A stretch of 64,000 bases of DNA, from positions 62,001 through 126,000 of the forward strand of contig DASXUX010000109.1 in assembly GCA_036504595.1 (NCBI GenBank). The letters run 5' to 3'. This document shows positions 51,180 through 60,271 of this stretch, one piece after another. A program made the translations under genes and the position numbers. Numbering within the stretch: position 1 is the first letter of the stretch; each line of letters starts with the position of its first letter. The notes beneath the pieces were generated by a model that ran no database searches, was not told where the DNA came from, and worked only from the letters and a program-made list of their open reading frames with translations. Source of the DNA: DASXUX01 sp036504595 (GTDB lineage: Bacteria > Planctomycetota > SZUA-567 > H5-PLA8).

Positions 51180-51497
51180 GTGAACCAGGGGGGAACCGGC
51201 GCGTCCGGCACCGATCCATATCTGGACGTGCCGCCGCATGTTTTCATTGGGCGATTGGAGCCTTACGAGCGGATGCTCCTGGACTTAAAGGAACAGCTCT
51301 ACGAAGGCTCCTGGGAGCGGATTCTGGAAGATCTGCGCGCGCGAATGGATAACAAGCCCTACGTCTTTAAACTCTCGCAGACCATTGCGCGCGACGTGGC
51401 TGCGATCGAACGAATGAAGGCTTACGAAATGCGGCAGCAAGTCAGTTTGTCCGAACTGCTGAAGCAGAATCAGCAGGCCGCAGGCCAGAACGGCTGA
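51180..51497 (+). CDS. Small conserved hypothetical protein
   Basis: This 105-residue soluble protein has no signal or membrane segment. The middle is helical (YERMLLDLKEQLYEGSWERI; ILEDLRARMDNKPYVFKLSQ; IARDVAAIERMKAYEMRQQV), ending in a Gln-rich tail (LKQNQQAAGQNG). The start is GTG at 51180 with a GGAG site eight nt upstream. It lies 32 nt before a beta-propeller gene on the same strand. Function is unknown. Confidence 0.6.
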   Translation: MNQGGTGASGTDPYLDVPPHVFIGRLEPYERMLLDLKEQLYEGSWERILEDLRARMDNKPYVFKLSQTIARDVAAIERMKAYEMRQQVSLSELLKQNQQAAGQNG

Positions 51498-51529
51498 TGC
51501 GTCTGAAACCGGGAGGATGATAAAACGTC

Positions 51530-53212
51530 ATGAGCGGTCATGTGACTAAAGCGCTGCTGGCATTGCTGGTAATCAGCTTCGCAGCATACCCGGCGGATAA
51601 AGATAAAGACAAGCCCAAGTCCGATCCGAAAAATACGGCGGAACTGTTCACGCCCCCGGCCGCGCTCCTCGAAAAGGAAAAGCGGGAACGGAACGTTGCC
51701 GCCGAAATCGACGCCGAAGTAGCGGCTCGCGCCGTGCCGGTTCCGCCGGCGATGGATCTGGACCTGGAATGGTATTCGCCGCATATCGACGCCGCCAAAT
51801 ACGGCGTGTTGATCAAGGGCTGGGTCTCCGATGAGATCGTTCTGCTTGAAACTGACAAGCACAATCTGCTCTGCGTCCGCCGCGACAATGGCGTGGAGAA
51901 GTGGCGCTGCGAGCTGACCGACGCCATCCGGTACGCGCCGGCGATCTCCCGCAATAACGTCGTCGTGAACGTGAACAACTATCTGGTGGGCATCGAGCGC
52001 AACGCGGGATACATCCGCTGGAAGCTGCTGCCGAACTTCGTCATGAGCTGCTCGCCAATCGTGATCGACCCGCCGACCTATCCGAAGGAATACACGCGGC
52101 AATGGAAGCAGCTTGAAAACGTTTTCGTCGGCGGTTGGGATGGGCGGCTTTACTGCATGTTTGTCCGCGCGCGTCTCGGATTCCTGGTGAAGCACCGCCA
52201 GACCGAGGATTTCAGCGCGCCGGAGTTCGATCTGTTCCAGGCCTGGCACAAGACCCACCGCAGCCGCGGCGTCATTTCCAGCGACATTGTGGTCAAGGAG
52301 AACACGCTCTACTACGTCGCTGACGACCACAACGTGTACGCTACGAATCGCGAAGGCGAGGAACGTGAGCCGTACTACATGCTCGGCAGCCCGACCACCA
52401 GCATTACCGTGACCGCTCCGCCCGCCGCGAACGTGACCAACAGCGTGCTCAACAGCATCTATTGCGGGGCCAGCGACAACTACTTCTACTGCCTCGACCG
52501 GTTGACGCTCCGGAAGAAATGGGCCTTCCCTCTCGGCATCAGCCCTGTCGGCGACATCATGGCCGACGAAGCCATCACGCCGATGGTATATGCGATGACC
52601 GCCAACGGCATCTTCCACGCGCTGCAGATTCAGCCGGCCCGCTCGGTCAAGGGCCAGGCGGAAATCCCCGAATCCTATTCGGAAGCCTGGACCGCTCCGG
52701 CCGCGGGCGCGCTTTGCGTGGGACCGGACCTGGTGTACTTGGGGACGAACAAACTGAAAGACGCGCCGGGTTACGGCGGCGTGACGGTCGTCAGCAAGGC
52801 CGACGGCAAGGTGCAGTGGAAGGTCGAAGGCGGTTTCTTCACGCAGTTCCTGCCGTACTTCAACTTGTGGACGAAGCCGGGGCAGGAAGCCCACGTCTAT
52901 GCGCTCTCTTCGGACAACCGCTTGGTCAGTCTGAAGGAGAAAGTGCGCGAAACGGGGATTAGGCTGATTAAGGCCCCGACGCCAGAACCGGAAATGCCGA
53001 AGGTCATCATCGGGAAGGCCAAGCCCGCCGGCGAGAAGCCTGCCGAGAAGGCCGACGAGAAAAAAGCTGACGAGAAGAAGGCGGACGAAAAGAAGGCTGA
53101 CGAGAAGAAAGAAGAACCGAAGAAAGAAGAACCAAAGAAAGAAGAGCCAAAGGCAGAGGATAAGAAGGAAGAGAAGAAAGCCGACGAGAAGAAGGCAGAG
53201 GAGAAGAAGTAG
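51530..53212 (+). CDS. Secreted PQQ-like beta-propeller with Lys/Glu-rich tail
   Basis: This 560-residue protein has a signal peptide (VTKALLALLVISFAAYPADK). A beta-propeller body follows with blades such as NLLCVRRDNGVEKWRCELTD, YCLDRLTLRKKWAFPLGISP and VTVVSKADGKVQWKVEGGFF. The last about 60 residues are a low-complexity Lys/Glu/Ala repeat (EKKADEKKADEKK, EEPKKEEPKKEE). Such a tail may bind the cell wall or a partner. A GGGAGGATG site precedes the ATG at 51530. Confidence 0.82.
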   Translation: MSGHVTKALLALLVISFAAYPADKDKDKPKSDPKNTAELFTPPAALLEKEKRERNVAAEIDAEVAARAVPVPPAMDLDLEWYSPHIDAAKYGVLIKGWVSDEIVLLETDKHNLLCVRRDNGVEKWRCELTDAIRYAPAISRNNVVVNVNNYLVGIERNAGYIRWKLLPNFVMSCSPIVIDPPTYPKEYTRQWKQLENVFVGGWDGRLYCMFVRARLGFLVKHRQTEDFSAPEFDLFQAWHKTHRSRGVISSDIVVKENTLYYVADDHNVYATNREGEEREPYYMLGSPTTSITVTAPPAANVTNSVLNSIYCGASDNYFYCLDRLTLRKKWAFPLGISPVGDIMADEAITPMVYAMTANGIFHALQIQPARSVKGQAEIPESYSEAWTAPAAGALCVGPDLVYLGTNKLKDAPGYGGVTVVSKADGKVQWKVEGGFFTQFLPYFNLWTKPGQEAHVYALSSDNRLVSLKEKVRETGIRLIKAPTPEPEMPKVIIGKAKPAGEKPAEKADEKKADEKKADEKKADEKKEEPKKEEPKKEEPKAEDKKEEKKADEKKAEEKK

Positions 53213-53237
53213 CGTTCTCTGCGCAGCCGACTCACTC

Positions 53238-53263
53238 CGCGGGCAGCCAGTTGGCTGCCCGCG
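53238..53263 (+). terminator. Strong GC hairpin after the propeller gene
   Basis: An 11-bp perfect stem (CGCGGGCAGCC/GGCTGCCCGCG, loop AGTT) begins 25 nt past the stop and is followed by TTGTTGTG. It is a likely transcription terminator even though the T-tract is interrupted. Confidence 0.7.
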
Positions 53264-53425
53264 TTGTTGTGCCGAAGGCACATGTGTAGTGCGACTGTGG
53301 TACGGGCAGGCCACGCCACGTTTGTCCGGTCAGCGCAGATTCACGCTACTCAGTAGTGGCCGTGCGTGCCAGAGTAGTATATACTCCAGGCGATCAGTGG
53401 GTGTCGTTTCGTTAGGGGTCAGCCT

Positions 53426-55138
53426 ATGGCCAAGTTTGACAAGAAGCTGGCTGGCATTCTGAGCAAGTGCGGGGTGATTACCGATGCCCAGCGCGAAGAG
53501 GCGCTGGCGGAATGCGAGAAGAACAATTCCTCGCTGACGCAGGTTCTGGCCGAAAAGAAATTCTGCGACGAAGACACGCTGATCACGGCCGTGGCCGAGG
53601 AGATGAGCTACTATCCCATCAACTTGGCCAAGATCGAGATCCTTCCCGACGCTCTTGAAGTCCTGACCGAAGAACAGGCCAAAAACTACCAGGTGCTGCC
53701 GATCTCCAAAATGGGGAAGCTCCTGACGCTGGCCATCGCCAATCCATTCGACGTGTTGATCCTCGACGACGTCAAGATTGTCACCGGCTGCGAAATCATC
53801 CCCGTACTGACCACCGAGACCGCCATCAAGAAGGCCATCGACAAGGCCTTCAAGAAGACGGTGGACATGCAGAGCGAGATGGCGGCCACCGCCGCCGCGC
53901 TCGACCAGCAGTACGGCACCGACCTCGGCAGCGCTCCGGTCGAGGAGCAGGAGGACGAGAATTCCGGCCCGATCATCAAGCTGGGCAACCGCATCGTCGA
54001 AGACGCGTACTTGCAGGGCGCCAGCGACATTCACATCGAACCGGCCGAAGACCGCGTGTATGTGCGGTACCGCATCGACGGCATCCTCAAAGATCAGTTG
54101 CAGCTTCCCAAGTCCTCTCACCGCGCGCTGATCAGCCGCATCAAGATCATGAGCGATCTGAACATTTCAGAGCGCCGCTTGCCGCAGGACGGCCGTATCG
54201 TCTACAAGAAGTACAATCCGAAATTCGACTTGGACTTGCGCGTCTCCACGGCGCCGATGAACTTCGGCGAGAAGGTTTGCGCTCGTATCCTGGACAAGAC
54301 CAAGTCGTGTCTGCCGCTCGATAAGTTGGGCTTCTCCTCCTACAACCTGAAGCTCTACCGCGATCTGATCCAGGTGCCTTACGGCATGGTGCTTCACTGT
54401 GGCCCAACGGGCTCCGGCAAGTCCATGACTTTGTACGCGGCGCTCAACGAGATCAACTCGCCCGAAGTGAACATTTCGACGGCCGAGGATCCGATCGAAT
54501 ACACGCTGCCGCGCCTGAACCAGATGCAGATGCAGAAGGGGATTGGACTGACCTTCGCCGCGGCGCTGCGCTGCTACCTGCGCCAAGACCCGGACATCAT
54601 CCTGGTGGGCGAAATCCGCGACCAGGAAACCGCTGAAATCGCCATTGAAGCCGCGCTCACCGGCCACGTGCTCTTCTCCACGCTGCATACCAACGATGCG
54701 CCCTCAACGATCACGCGCTTCACGGAAATGGACGTCGAGCCCTTCATGATCTCGACGTGTCTGGTCTGCATCTGTGCGCAACGACTGCTGCGGCGCATGT
54801 GCAGTTGCAAGCAGGAGGACACGCCCAAAGATGAAGAAATAGCGCTGCTGAAGCGCGCCAAGGATGACGCGCCGATCACGAGGATCATGCGTACTGTCGG
54901 TTGTCCACGGTGCAGCGGCTCCGGCTATAAAGGCCGAACCGGCATTCACGAACTGCTCAAGAATACCGACGAGTTAAAGTCGCTGATTAACAAACATGCC
55001 ACGGCCGACCAGTTGAAAGCCGCTGCGCGCACGGCGGGAATGCGCACGCTCTTCGAAGACTGCATGGAAAAGGTCAAGGCGGGAATCACGTCGCTGCCGG
55101 AAGCGATCGGCACCGCCCGCCCGGATGATACGGCCTGA
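53426..55138 (+). CDS. gspE: Type II secretion/type IV pilus assembly ATPase
   Basis: GspE/PilB-type hexameric ATPases drive pseudopilus or pilus assembly. The 570-residue protein has the N-terminal MshEN domain (about residues 1-150), the secretion-ATPase core with Walker A GPTGSGKS near residue 326, the Asp box, and the Walker B region DPDIILVGEIRDQETAEIA followed by LFSTLHTNDA. A four-cysteine zinc motif (RMCSCKQ and GCPRCSGSGYKGRTGIHELL) ends it. The gspF-type gene follows in the same direction, then a two-component pair. No pilin gene is within the window. Confidence 0.95.
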   Translation: MAKFDKKLAGILSKCGVITDAQREEALAECEKNNSSLTQVLAEKKFCDEDTLITAVAEEMSYYPINLAKIEILPDALEVLTEEQAKNYQVLPISKMGKLLTLAIANPFDVLILDDVKIVTGCEIIPVLTTETAIKKAIDKAFKKTVDMQSEMAATAAALDQQYGTDLGSAPVEEQEDENSGPIIKLGNRIVEDAYLQGASDIHIEPAEDRVYVRYRIDGILKDQLQLPKSSHRALISRIKIMSDLNISERRLPQDGRIVYKKYNPKFDLDLRVSTAPMNFGEKVCARILDKTKSCLPLDKLGFSSYNLKLYRDLIQVPYGMVLHCGPTGSGKSMTLYAALNEINSPEVNISTAEDPIEYTLPRLNQMQMQKGIGLTFAAALRCYLRQDPDIILVGEIRDQETAEIAIEAALTGHVLFSTLHTNDAPSTITRFTEMDVEPFMISTCLVCICAQRLLRRMCSCKQEDTPKDEEIALLKRAKDDAPITRIMRTVGCPRCSGSGYKGRTGIHELLKNTDELKSLINKHATADQLKAAARTAGMRTLFEDCMEKVKAGITSLPEAIGTARPDDTA

Positions 55139-55313
55139 ACTGGCTTGGCCGGTGCGGAAAGAGGCATGGATTGGCGGGGCTGCCGTGGTCTAGCTTCACA
55201 GGCCCCGTTTGGATGTTGTCAGTCACTCCCGGACAGTCCGGGGGATCGGACCGTTGGGCCAGTCCGCGGCGCGCAATCGCTTAGGGCGCTCGGATGACAG
55301 GGGACTTTGATTC

Positions 55314-56579
55314 ATGGCGAAATTCAAATATGTCGCTCGGGACTCTGCAGGCAAACGCGTCACGCAAACGGTCGATGGAACCAGCCGCGAGGAGGTTCTG
55401 AGCAATCTCAAGAGCCAGAACCTCACCGTGCTGTCGGTTTCGGAGGAGAGCGGCGGCGGCGGACCCACCAAGGGCCCGGGCAGCGCGGCCGGCGAAAAGA
55501 AGAGCATCTGGAACATATCCTTCGGCGCAGTGCAGCCGCGGGTGACCGGCGAAATGCTGGTCGTCTTCACGCGGCAGTTCGCGACCATGATCGGCGCCGG
55601 CATTCCCGTGCTGGAATGCTTGAACATCTTGCAGGAACAGGCCGAGGACCCGGGCTTCAAGGCCGCTCTGGGCCAGATTGTCGAGGACGTCCGCGGTGGA
55701 AGCGACCTGAGCCAGGGCTTGGCCAAGCACCCCAAGTGCTTCGAGCGCATTTATATCAATATGATCAAAGCCGGCGAAGCATCCGGCCAGTTGGACACGA
55801 TTCTGGCCCGCTTGGCCGACTACATGGAGAGCACCGAAAAGCTGAAGCGCGAGATCAAGGGCGCGATGACCTACCCAGTGGTCTCGTTGGTCATGATCTT
55901 GGGCATCACCATCTTCCTGCTCGTGTTCATCATCCCCAAGTTCCAGGACATCTTCAAAGCTCTGCGCGTCGATCTGCCGCTGCCGACGGTCATCGTGCTG
56001 GGGATTTCGAGAGTTCTGACCAACTACTGGGCGCAAACGCTGATCATCATCGTCGGCGTGATCATGATGATTAAGTGGTACAAATCCACCGACGCCGGCG
56101 GCTACAACTGGGACCGCATGATGCTGCGAATGCCGGTTTTCGGTCAACTGCTGCAGAAGGTCGCGCTTTCCCGCTTCTCCAAGACATTCGCCACGCTGCT
56201 CCGCTCCGGCGTGCCGATTCTGGGCGCTCTGGAGATCGTGGCTTCGACCGCCGGAAACCGCGTGGTCGAAGAAGCCGTGAACAACGCGCGCGAGTCGATC
56301 CGCCAAGGCGAGAATCTGGCCAAGCCGCTGGGAGAGTCGTCCGTCTTTCCCCCCATGGTGGTGCGCATGATCGCGATCGGCGAAAAATCCGGCGCGCTGG
56401 AACAACTGCTCGAGAAGATCTCGGAGTTTTACGACCAGCAGGTCGAGGCGACGGTCGAGGCGCTGACGTCGTTGATCGAACCGCTGATGATCGGTGTCAT
56501 GGGAATGATCGTGGGCGGCATCGTGCTTTCGGTCTTCCTGCCAATCTTCAAGATTCAGGAAGCCTTGCAGAAGAAGTAG
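55314..56579 (+). CDS. gspF: Type II secretion/type IV pilus inner-membrane protein
   Basis: GspF/PilC forms the inner-membrane platform beside GspE/PilB. The 421-residue protein has two GspF domains: VVFTRQFATMIGAGIPVLEC with LGQIVEDVRGGSDLSQGLAK, and later SRFSKTFATLLRSGVPILGA with ESSVFPPMVVRMIAIGEKSG. Membrane helices separate them (VVSLVMILGITIFLLVFIIP; LIEPLMIGVMGMIVGGIVLS). An AGGGGA site precedes the ATG. It is transcribed after the ATPase gene with a 175-nt gap. Confidence 0.95.
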   Translation: MAKFKYVARDSAGKRVTQTVDGTSREEVLSNLKSQNLTVLSVSEESGGGGPTKGPGSAAGEKKSIWNISFGAVQPRVTGEMLVVFTRQFATMIGAGIPVLECLNILQEQAEDPGFKAALGQIVEDVRGGSDLSQGLAKHPKCFERIYINMIKAGEASGQLDTILARLADYMESTEKLKREIKGAMTYPVVSLVMILGITIFLLVFIIPKFQDIFKALRVDLPLPTVIVLGISRVLTNYWAQTLIIIVGVIMMIKWYKSTDAGGYNWDRMMLRMPVFGQLLQKVALSRFSKTFATLLRSGVPILGALEIVASTAGNRVVEEAVNNARESIRQGENLAKPLGESSVFPPMVVRMIAIGEKSGALEQLLEKISEFYDQQVEATVEALTSLIEPLMIGVMGMIVGGIVLSVFLPIFKIQEALQKK

Positions 56580-56748
56580 TCTCGGGCGGTGTGGTGCGGG
56601 CCTCGTGCCCGCTTCGGCCTTCGGGAGGTCATCTCTTTTCCGAGGCGGGTGGGGCGCCCGCACTACGAACAGCCGCGGGTTAAGCCGCGCGCACGACGTT
56701 AGAGATGATACTTTTGCTGGTTGCGGCGAGAGGCGAGAGGACCCGGAC
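56580..56748. other. Repeat-rich spacer between gspF and the histidine kinase gene
   Basis: A GTGCGGGC/GCCCGCAC inverted pair and other GC-rich repeat text lie here. An upstream in-frame extension of the kinase gene reads through this text and is rejected. No gene is seen. Confidence 0.5.
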
Positions 56749-58512
56749 GTGCTCGATGCTTTTGTAGAACGCAACACGCGCACCATCCGCGGCAACCAGA
56801 TTCTCATTGCCCTGCGACTCCTTGTGGCCACGATGGCGCTGGCCGCGCTGATCGTCCAGGAGTTCGTCACGGTCCGGCACGCGCATCGCATCAGCGATTT
56901 GCAGCCCGTCTTTTTCCTGCGGCCTGCCGGGCTTGTGGCCATCATCGTCTGCGCGCTCACCGTCTTGTACGGGCTGGTCGTGGAACGTTCCGGCAAAGAC
57001 CCGCGCTGGGCTCCCAAGCTGGCCTTCGTTCAGATCTTCGTGGACGTATCCCTGATTTCGGCCCTGATCTGGCACACGGGCGGGGCCGATAGCCAGTTCG
57101 TCGTGCTCTATCTTTTCTCCATCTGCGCGGCGGCTTTTGTCCTGAAATGGAACGTTGCGCTGCTTGCCGCCGCGGTCAGCACGCTGTTCTTCAGCATCGT
57201 CGGCCTGCTCTACTCCCTCGGCCACATGCCGCAAAGCTACCGCGACCTCGTCGGCGACCTCGCCGTGCAGCGCTTCCGGAATCTCAGCCTGCTCGAAGTC
57301 GTGCAGTTGATGCTGCTGCCGGTCTGCGCCTTCTTTCTCACCGCCATTCTGGCCGGAGTCTTGTCGCGGCGCATCGCGCTGGCCAGGATCCTGCACCACG
57401 AGATTCTCGAGGGGATCGGCGAGGGCATCCTGGTGCTCGATCAAGAGCAGCGCGTGTTGTATCGCAATCGCGAGTTTGAGCGGCTGACCGGGCTGCAAAC
57501 GGCGTCGCTGCGCGCGAAGTTGTCTGATTGCTTGACCGAGAGCATCGCGCGCCAGGGTTGGGAAGTCCTCCACACCAGCCAGCAGCAGCGCATCGAGACC
57601 AATTTTCGGCGGCCGGATGGCAGCATTGTGCCCTTTGCGGTGCGGCTGATTCCCATCTCGGAGTCCGACGGCTCCTCGCCGCGCGGCTTGATCGTCGCCG
57701 TCGATGACATCACCGCCGAGAAGAAGATGGAGGAGTTCCTCAAGCACCGGCAGCGCATCGAAACGATGGGGCACATCTCTGCGACCATCGCGCACGAGAT
57801 ACGCAACCCGCTGGCGTCGATCCGCGGCGCCGTGCAGGAGATCGGCCGTTCGCTCGACATCCCCGAAAACAAGAAAGTGCTGATCGACATTGTGCTTTCC
57901 GAGTCGGACCGGCTGGACCAGATCATCACCGACTTCCTGCGTTTCGCCCGCATGCGCTCGCCGAGACTGATTCCCACCGACCTCGCGCGCGTGATGACAG
58001 ACGTTAAACTGGTGCTTGCGGCCAATCCCGATGCGCGTGATGTGAACATCACGGTCACCGGACAGGCGCCGGCGGCGTTTCCGGCCGATGCGGAGCAACT
58101 GCGCCAGCTCTTTCTGAATCTGGGGATGAATTCGCTGCAGGCCTTGATCGGTCGAAAGAACGGGGCGTTGACGTTCACGATGACCCCGGGGCGCCTCCGC
58201 TCCAGCAACGCATTCACGATCGAGGAATTGGGCGATCGCGTGGACCGGCCGGGCGTGCTGATCGGACTGCACGACAACGGGCCGGGGATTCCGGATGAAG
58301 TCAGCAAACAGATTTTTGAGCCGTTCTTCACGACCAAGCCCGCCGGCACGGGGCTGGGGCTGGCGATTGTCGAACGAATCGTGCAGGCACATGAGGGCAT
58401 GGTCGCCGTGGAAAGCACCGCAGGGCAGGGCACGACGTTCCGCGTCTGGCTGCCGTCGGATCTGGCCATCGGTGCAACGGTTAGCGGCCCACGGCCCGTG
58501 ACGGTATACTAG
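56749..58512 (+). CDS. PilS-like membrane sensor histidine kinase
   Basis: The protein has 587 residues. After a short basic start (VERNTRTIRGNQILIALRLL) come about six membrane helices, a PAS-like domain (ILVLDQEQRVLYRNREFERL) and the HisKA block with its phosphorylated His (HISATIAHEIRNPLASIRGA). The ATPase boxes follow: NSLQALIG, HDNGPGIP, FFTTKPAGTGLGLAIVE. It resembles PilS, which with PilR controls pilin genes. The start is GTG at 56749 after a GAGAGG site, because an upstream ORF extension would run through a repeat-rich spacer. Confidence 0.93.
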   Translation: MLDAFVERNTRTIRGNQILIALRLLVATMALAALIVQEFVTVRHAHRISDLQPVFFLRPAGLVAIIVCALTVLYGLVVERSGKDPRWAPKLAFVQIFVDVSLISALIWHTGGADSQFVVLYLFSICAAAFVLKWNVALLAAAVSTLFFSIVGLLYSLGHMPQSYRDLVGDLAVQRFRNLSLLEVVQLMLLPVCAFFLTAILAGVLSRRIALARILHHEILEGIGEGILVLDQEQRVLYRNREFERLTGLQTASLRAKLSDCLTESIARQGWEVLHTSQQQRIETNFRRPDGSIVPFAVRLIPISESDGSSPRGLIVAVDDITAEKKMEEFLKHRQRIETMGHISATIAHEIRNPLASIRGAVQEIGRSLDIPENKKVLIDIVLSESDRLDQIITDFLRFARMRSPRLIPTDLARVMTDVKLVLAANPDARDVNITVTGQAPAAFPADAEQLRQLFLNLGMNSLQALIGRKNGALTFTMTPGRLRSSNAFTIEELGDRVDRPGVLIGLHDNGPGIPDEVSKQIFEPFFTTKPAGTGLGLAIVERIVQAHEGMVAVESTAGQGTTFRVWLPSDLAIGATVSGPRPVTVY

Positions 58513-58679
58513 TGGCACGCTTGTGTTCGCGCCGGCGTATGGCGCGAACTCAAGCGTGCGGCCTTAGGTCGTCCGCACGCACGAGATGGGCGCCAAACGG
58601 ATGGCGCCAATCACGTGCGTGCCACCGGGATCGCCGGAAGCGATTTGGCAGCGAAGGCAGCCTGAATGAGAGAGAGCGC

Positions 58680-60188
58680 ATGACGAACCCAATGAATCCC
58701 GCGACTGCCAGCCCGCCGGGCCCGCGCCGGCGCATTCTCGTACTCGATGACGAGACATCGATCCAGCGCCTGCTGACGATCATCCTGGAAGGCGAAGGCC
58801 ACGAGGTGATCACGACCGACGACGGCAACGTGGCGTTGGAGATGATCTCACAGAATCCGGTAGATCTGGTGATTCAGGATCTGCGCATGCCAAAGATGGA
58901 CGGCCTGACGTTCCTGCGCAAGTTGAAGGAAACACAGTCGATCCCATCGATTGTGCTGACGGCATTCGGGACGTTTGAGACGGCGGTCGAGGCGATGCGG
59001 TTGGGCGCGTACACACATCTGACCAAGCCCTTCGACACGGAGGAGATGCGGCAGACGGTTGCGCGGGCGCTGGAACGGTTGTCCTTCAACAAGAAAGGTC
59101 CGAACCAGGCGGTTCCGTTCCTGGATATCATCAGCAACACGGCGCTGATGTCCGCCATCACCAGCCTGATCAACCGCGTCGCTCGCACCGACTCGACCAT
59201 CCTCATTACCGGCGAAAGCGGGACCGGAAAGGAACTGGTCGCGCGCGCCATCCATTATTCATCGCTGCGCGCCGACCAGGCGTTCGTTGCGATCAACTGC
59301 GGCGCGTTTACCGAGACGCTGCTGGAGTCGGAATTGTTCGGGCACTTGAAGGGCTCGTTCACCAACGCGATCGCGGACCGCAAAGGTGTTTTCGAAAGCG
59401 CCGACCGCGGCACACTGTTCCTGGACGAAATTGGCGAACTCTCGCAGCCGACGCAGGTCAAACTGCTCCGCGTTCTGGAAACGCGCACGTTCAAGCCCGT
59501 CGGCGGCTCAAAGGACATGCACGTGGACGTGCGCTTCATTACGGCCACCAACCGAAACCTGGCGCAGATGGTCTCCGATGGGCAATTCCGCGAGGATCTG
59601 TTCTATCGCCTCAACGTCATCCCCATCGAATTGCCGCCGCTGCGCGCGCGCAAAGAAGACATCCCGCTGCTGGCCGGACACTTCCTCGCTCGCTTTGCCA
59701 AACGCATGGCCAAACCGATCAAGGGCATTGACGAAGCAGTGATCGGCAAGCTGGTCGGCTATAGCTGGCCGGGCAACGTGCGCGAACTGGAGAACACCAT
59801 CGAACGCGCCGTCGCCCTGGCGCGGCACGATCGCATCCGCCTGGAAGATCTCGCCGGGCCGCTCCTGGGCAGCGGGATCTCAGCGCGTTCCAGCACGGCG
59901 CTCATCGCAGCCACGCGAGTGCCGCAGGGCGGGTCGGGGCGTCTGCCGGTGCAGGCCAATCCGCATCTAGTGGACAATGGCGTCGGGGTGTCCAAGCCGC
60001 GTCTGCCGGCTGAAGGGATGGATTTGGAGCGCTATCTGCTGGATGTGGAGCGCGCGTATATCATCCAGGGGCTTGAGCGGACGAACTGGAGCCTGACGGA
60101 AGCCGCCAAGCTGCTCAACATGACCTTCCGCGCGATACGCTACCGCGTCGCGAAGCTCGGCATCGAGAAACCAGCGGGGAAAATGTAG
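58680..60188 (+). CDS. NtrC-family response regulator, PilR-like
   Basis: The 502-residue protein has a receiver domain with the phosphorylated Asp in VIQDLRMPKMDG, an AAA+ sigma-54 interaction domain (GESGTGKELVARAIHYSS; TLFLDEIGELSQPTQVKLLR), and a C-terminal Fis-type HTH (WSLTEAAKLLNMTFRAIRYR). The GAFTGA loop that contacts sigma-54 reads GSFTNA. The A-to-S change is common, but the Gly-to-Asn change is not, so the sigma-54 contact may be altered. The ATG at 58680 follows a GAGAGAG site. The partner kinase gene lies 167 nt upstream. Confidence 0.93.
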   Translation: MTNPMNPATASPPGPRRRILVLDDETSIQRLLTIILEGEGHEVITTDDGNVALEMISQNPVDLVIQDLRMPKMDGLTFLRKLKETQSIPSIVLTAFGTFETAVEAMRLGAYTHLTKPFDTEEMRQTVARALERLSFNKKGPNQAVPFLDIISNTALMSAITSLINRVARTDSTILITGESGTGKELVARAIHYSSLRADQAFVAINCGAFTETLLESELFGHLKGSFTNAIADRKGVFESADRGTLFLDEIGELSQPTQVKLLRVLETRTFKPVGGSKDMHVDVRFITATNRNLAQMVSDGQFREDLFYRLNVIPIELPPLRARKEDIPLLAGHFLARFAKRMAKPIKGIDEAVIGKLVGYSWPGNVRELENTIERAVALARHDRIRLEDLAGPLLGSGISARSSTALIAATRVPQGGSGRLPVQANPHLVDNGVGVSKPRLPAEGMDLERYLLDVERAYIIQGLERTNWSLTEAAKLLNMTFRAIRYRVAKLGIEKPAGKM

Positions 60189-60209
60189 CGCGATCGTCTT
60201 GGATTGCGC
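60188..60209 (+). terminator. Stop-proximal hairpin of the AATCC/GGATT family
   Basis: A stem close to GCGC(G)ATC/GGATTGCGC with loop TCTT follows the TAG of the response-regulator gene. It has one G-U pair and one mismatch compared with the copies at 39749 and 45936. Confidence 0.45.
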
Positions 60210-60271
60210 TGCGACAATCCGTGAAGCATCGGCCTCGCCGCACGTCTTCACCCTGTTGCCTTGGAGATAGC

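Noticed and set aside
53038..53210. Periodic repeat resembling a CRISPR or minisatellite array
   Set aside because: The period follows codons of a Lys/Glu/Ala-rich protein tail and there are no unique spacers.
56605..56748. In-frame N-terminal extension of the histidine kinase
   Set aside because: It is encoded by repeat-rich spacer text and is not hydrophobic or conserved-looking; the GTG at 56749 has a better site and fits PilS length.
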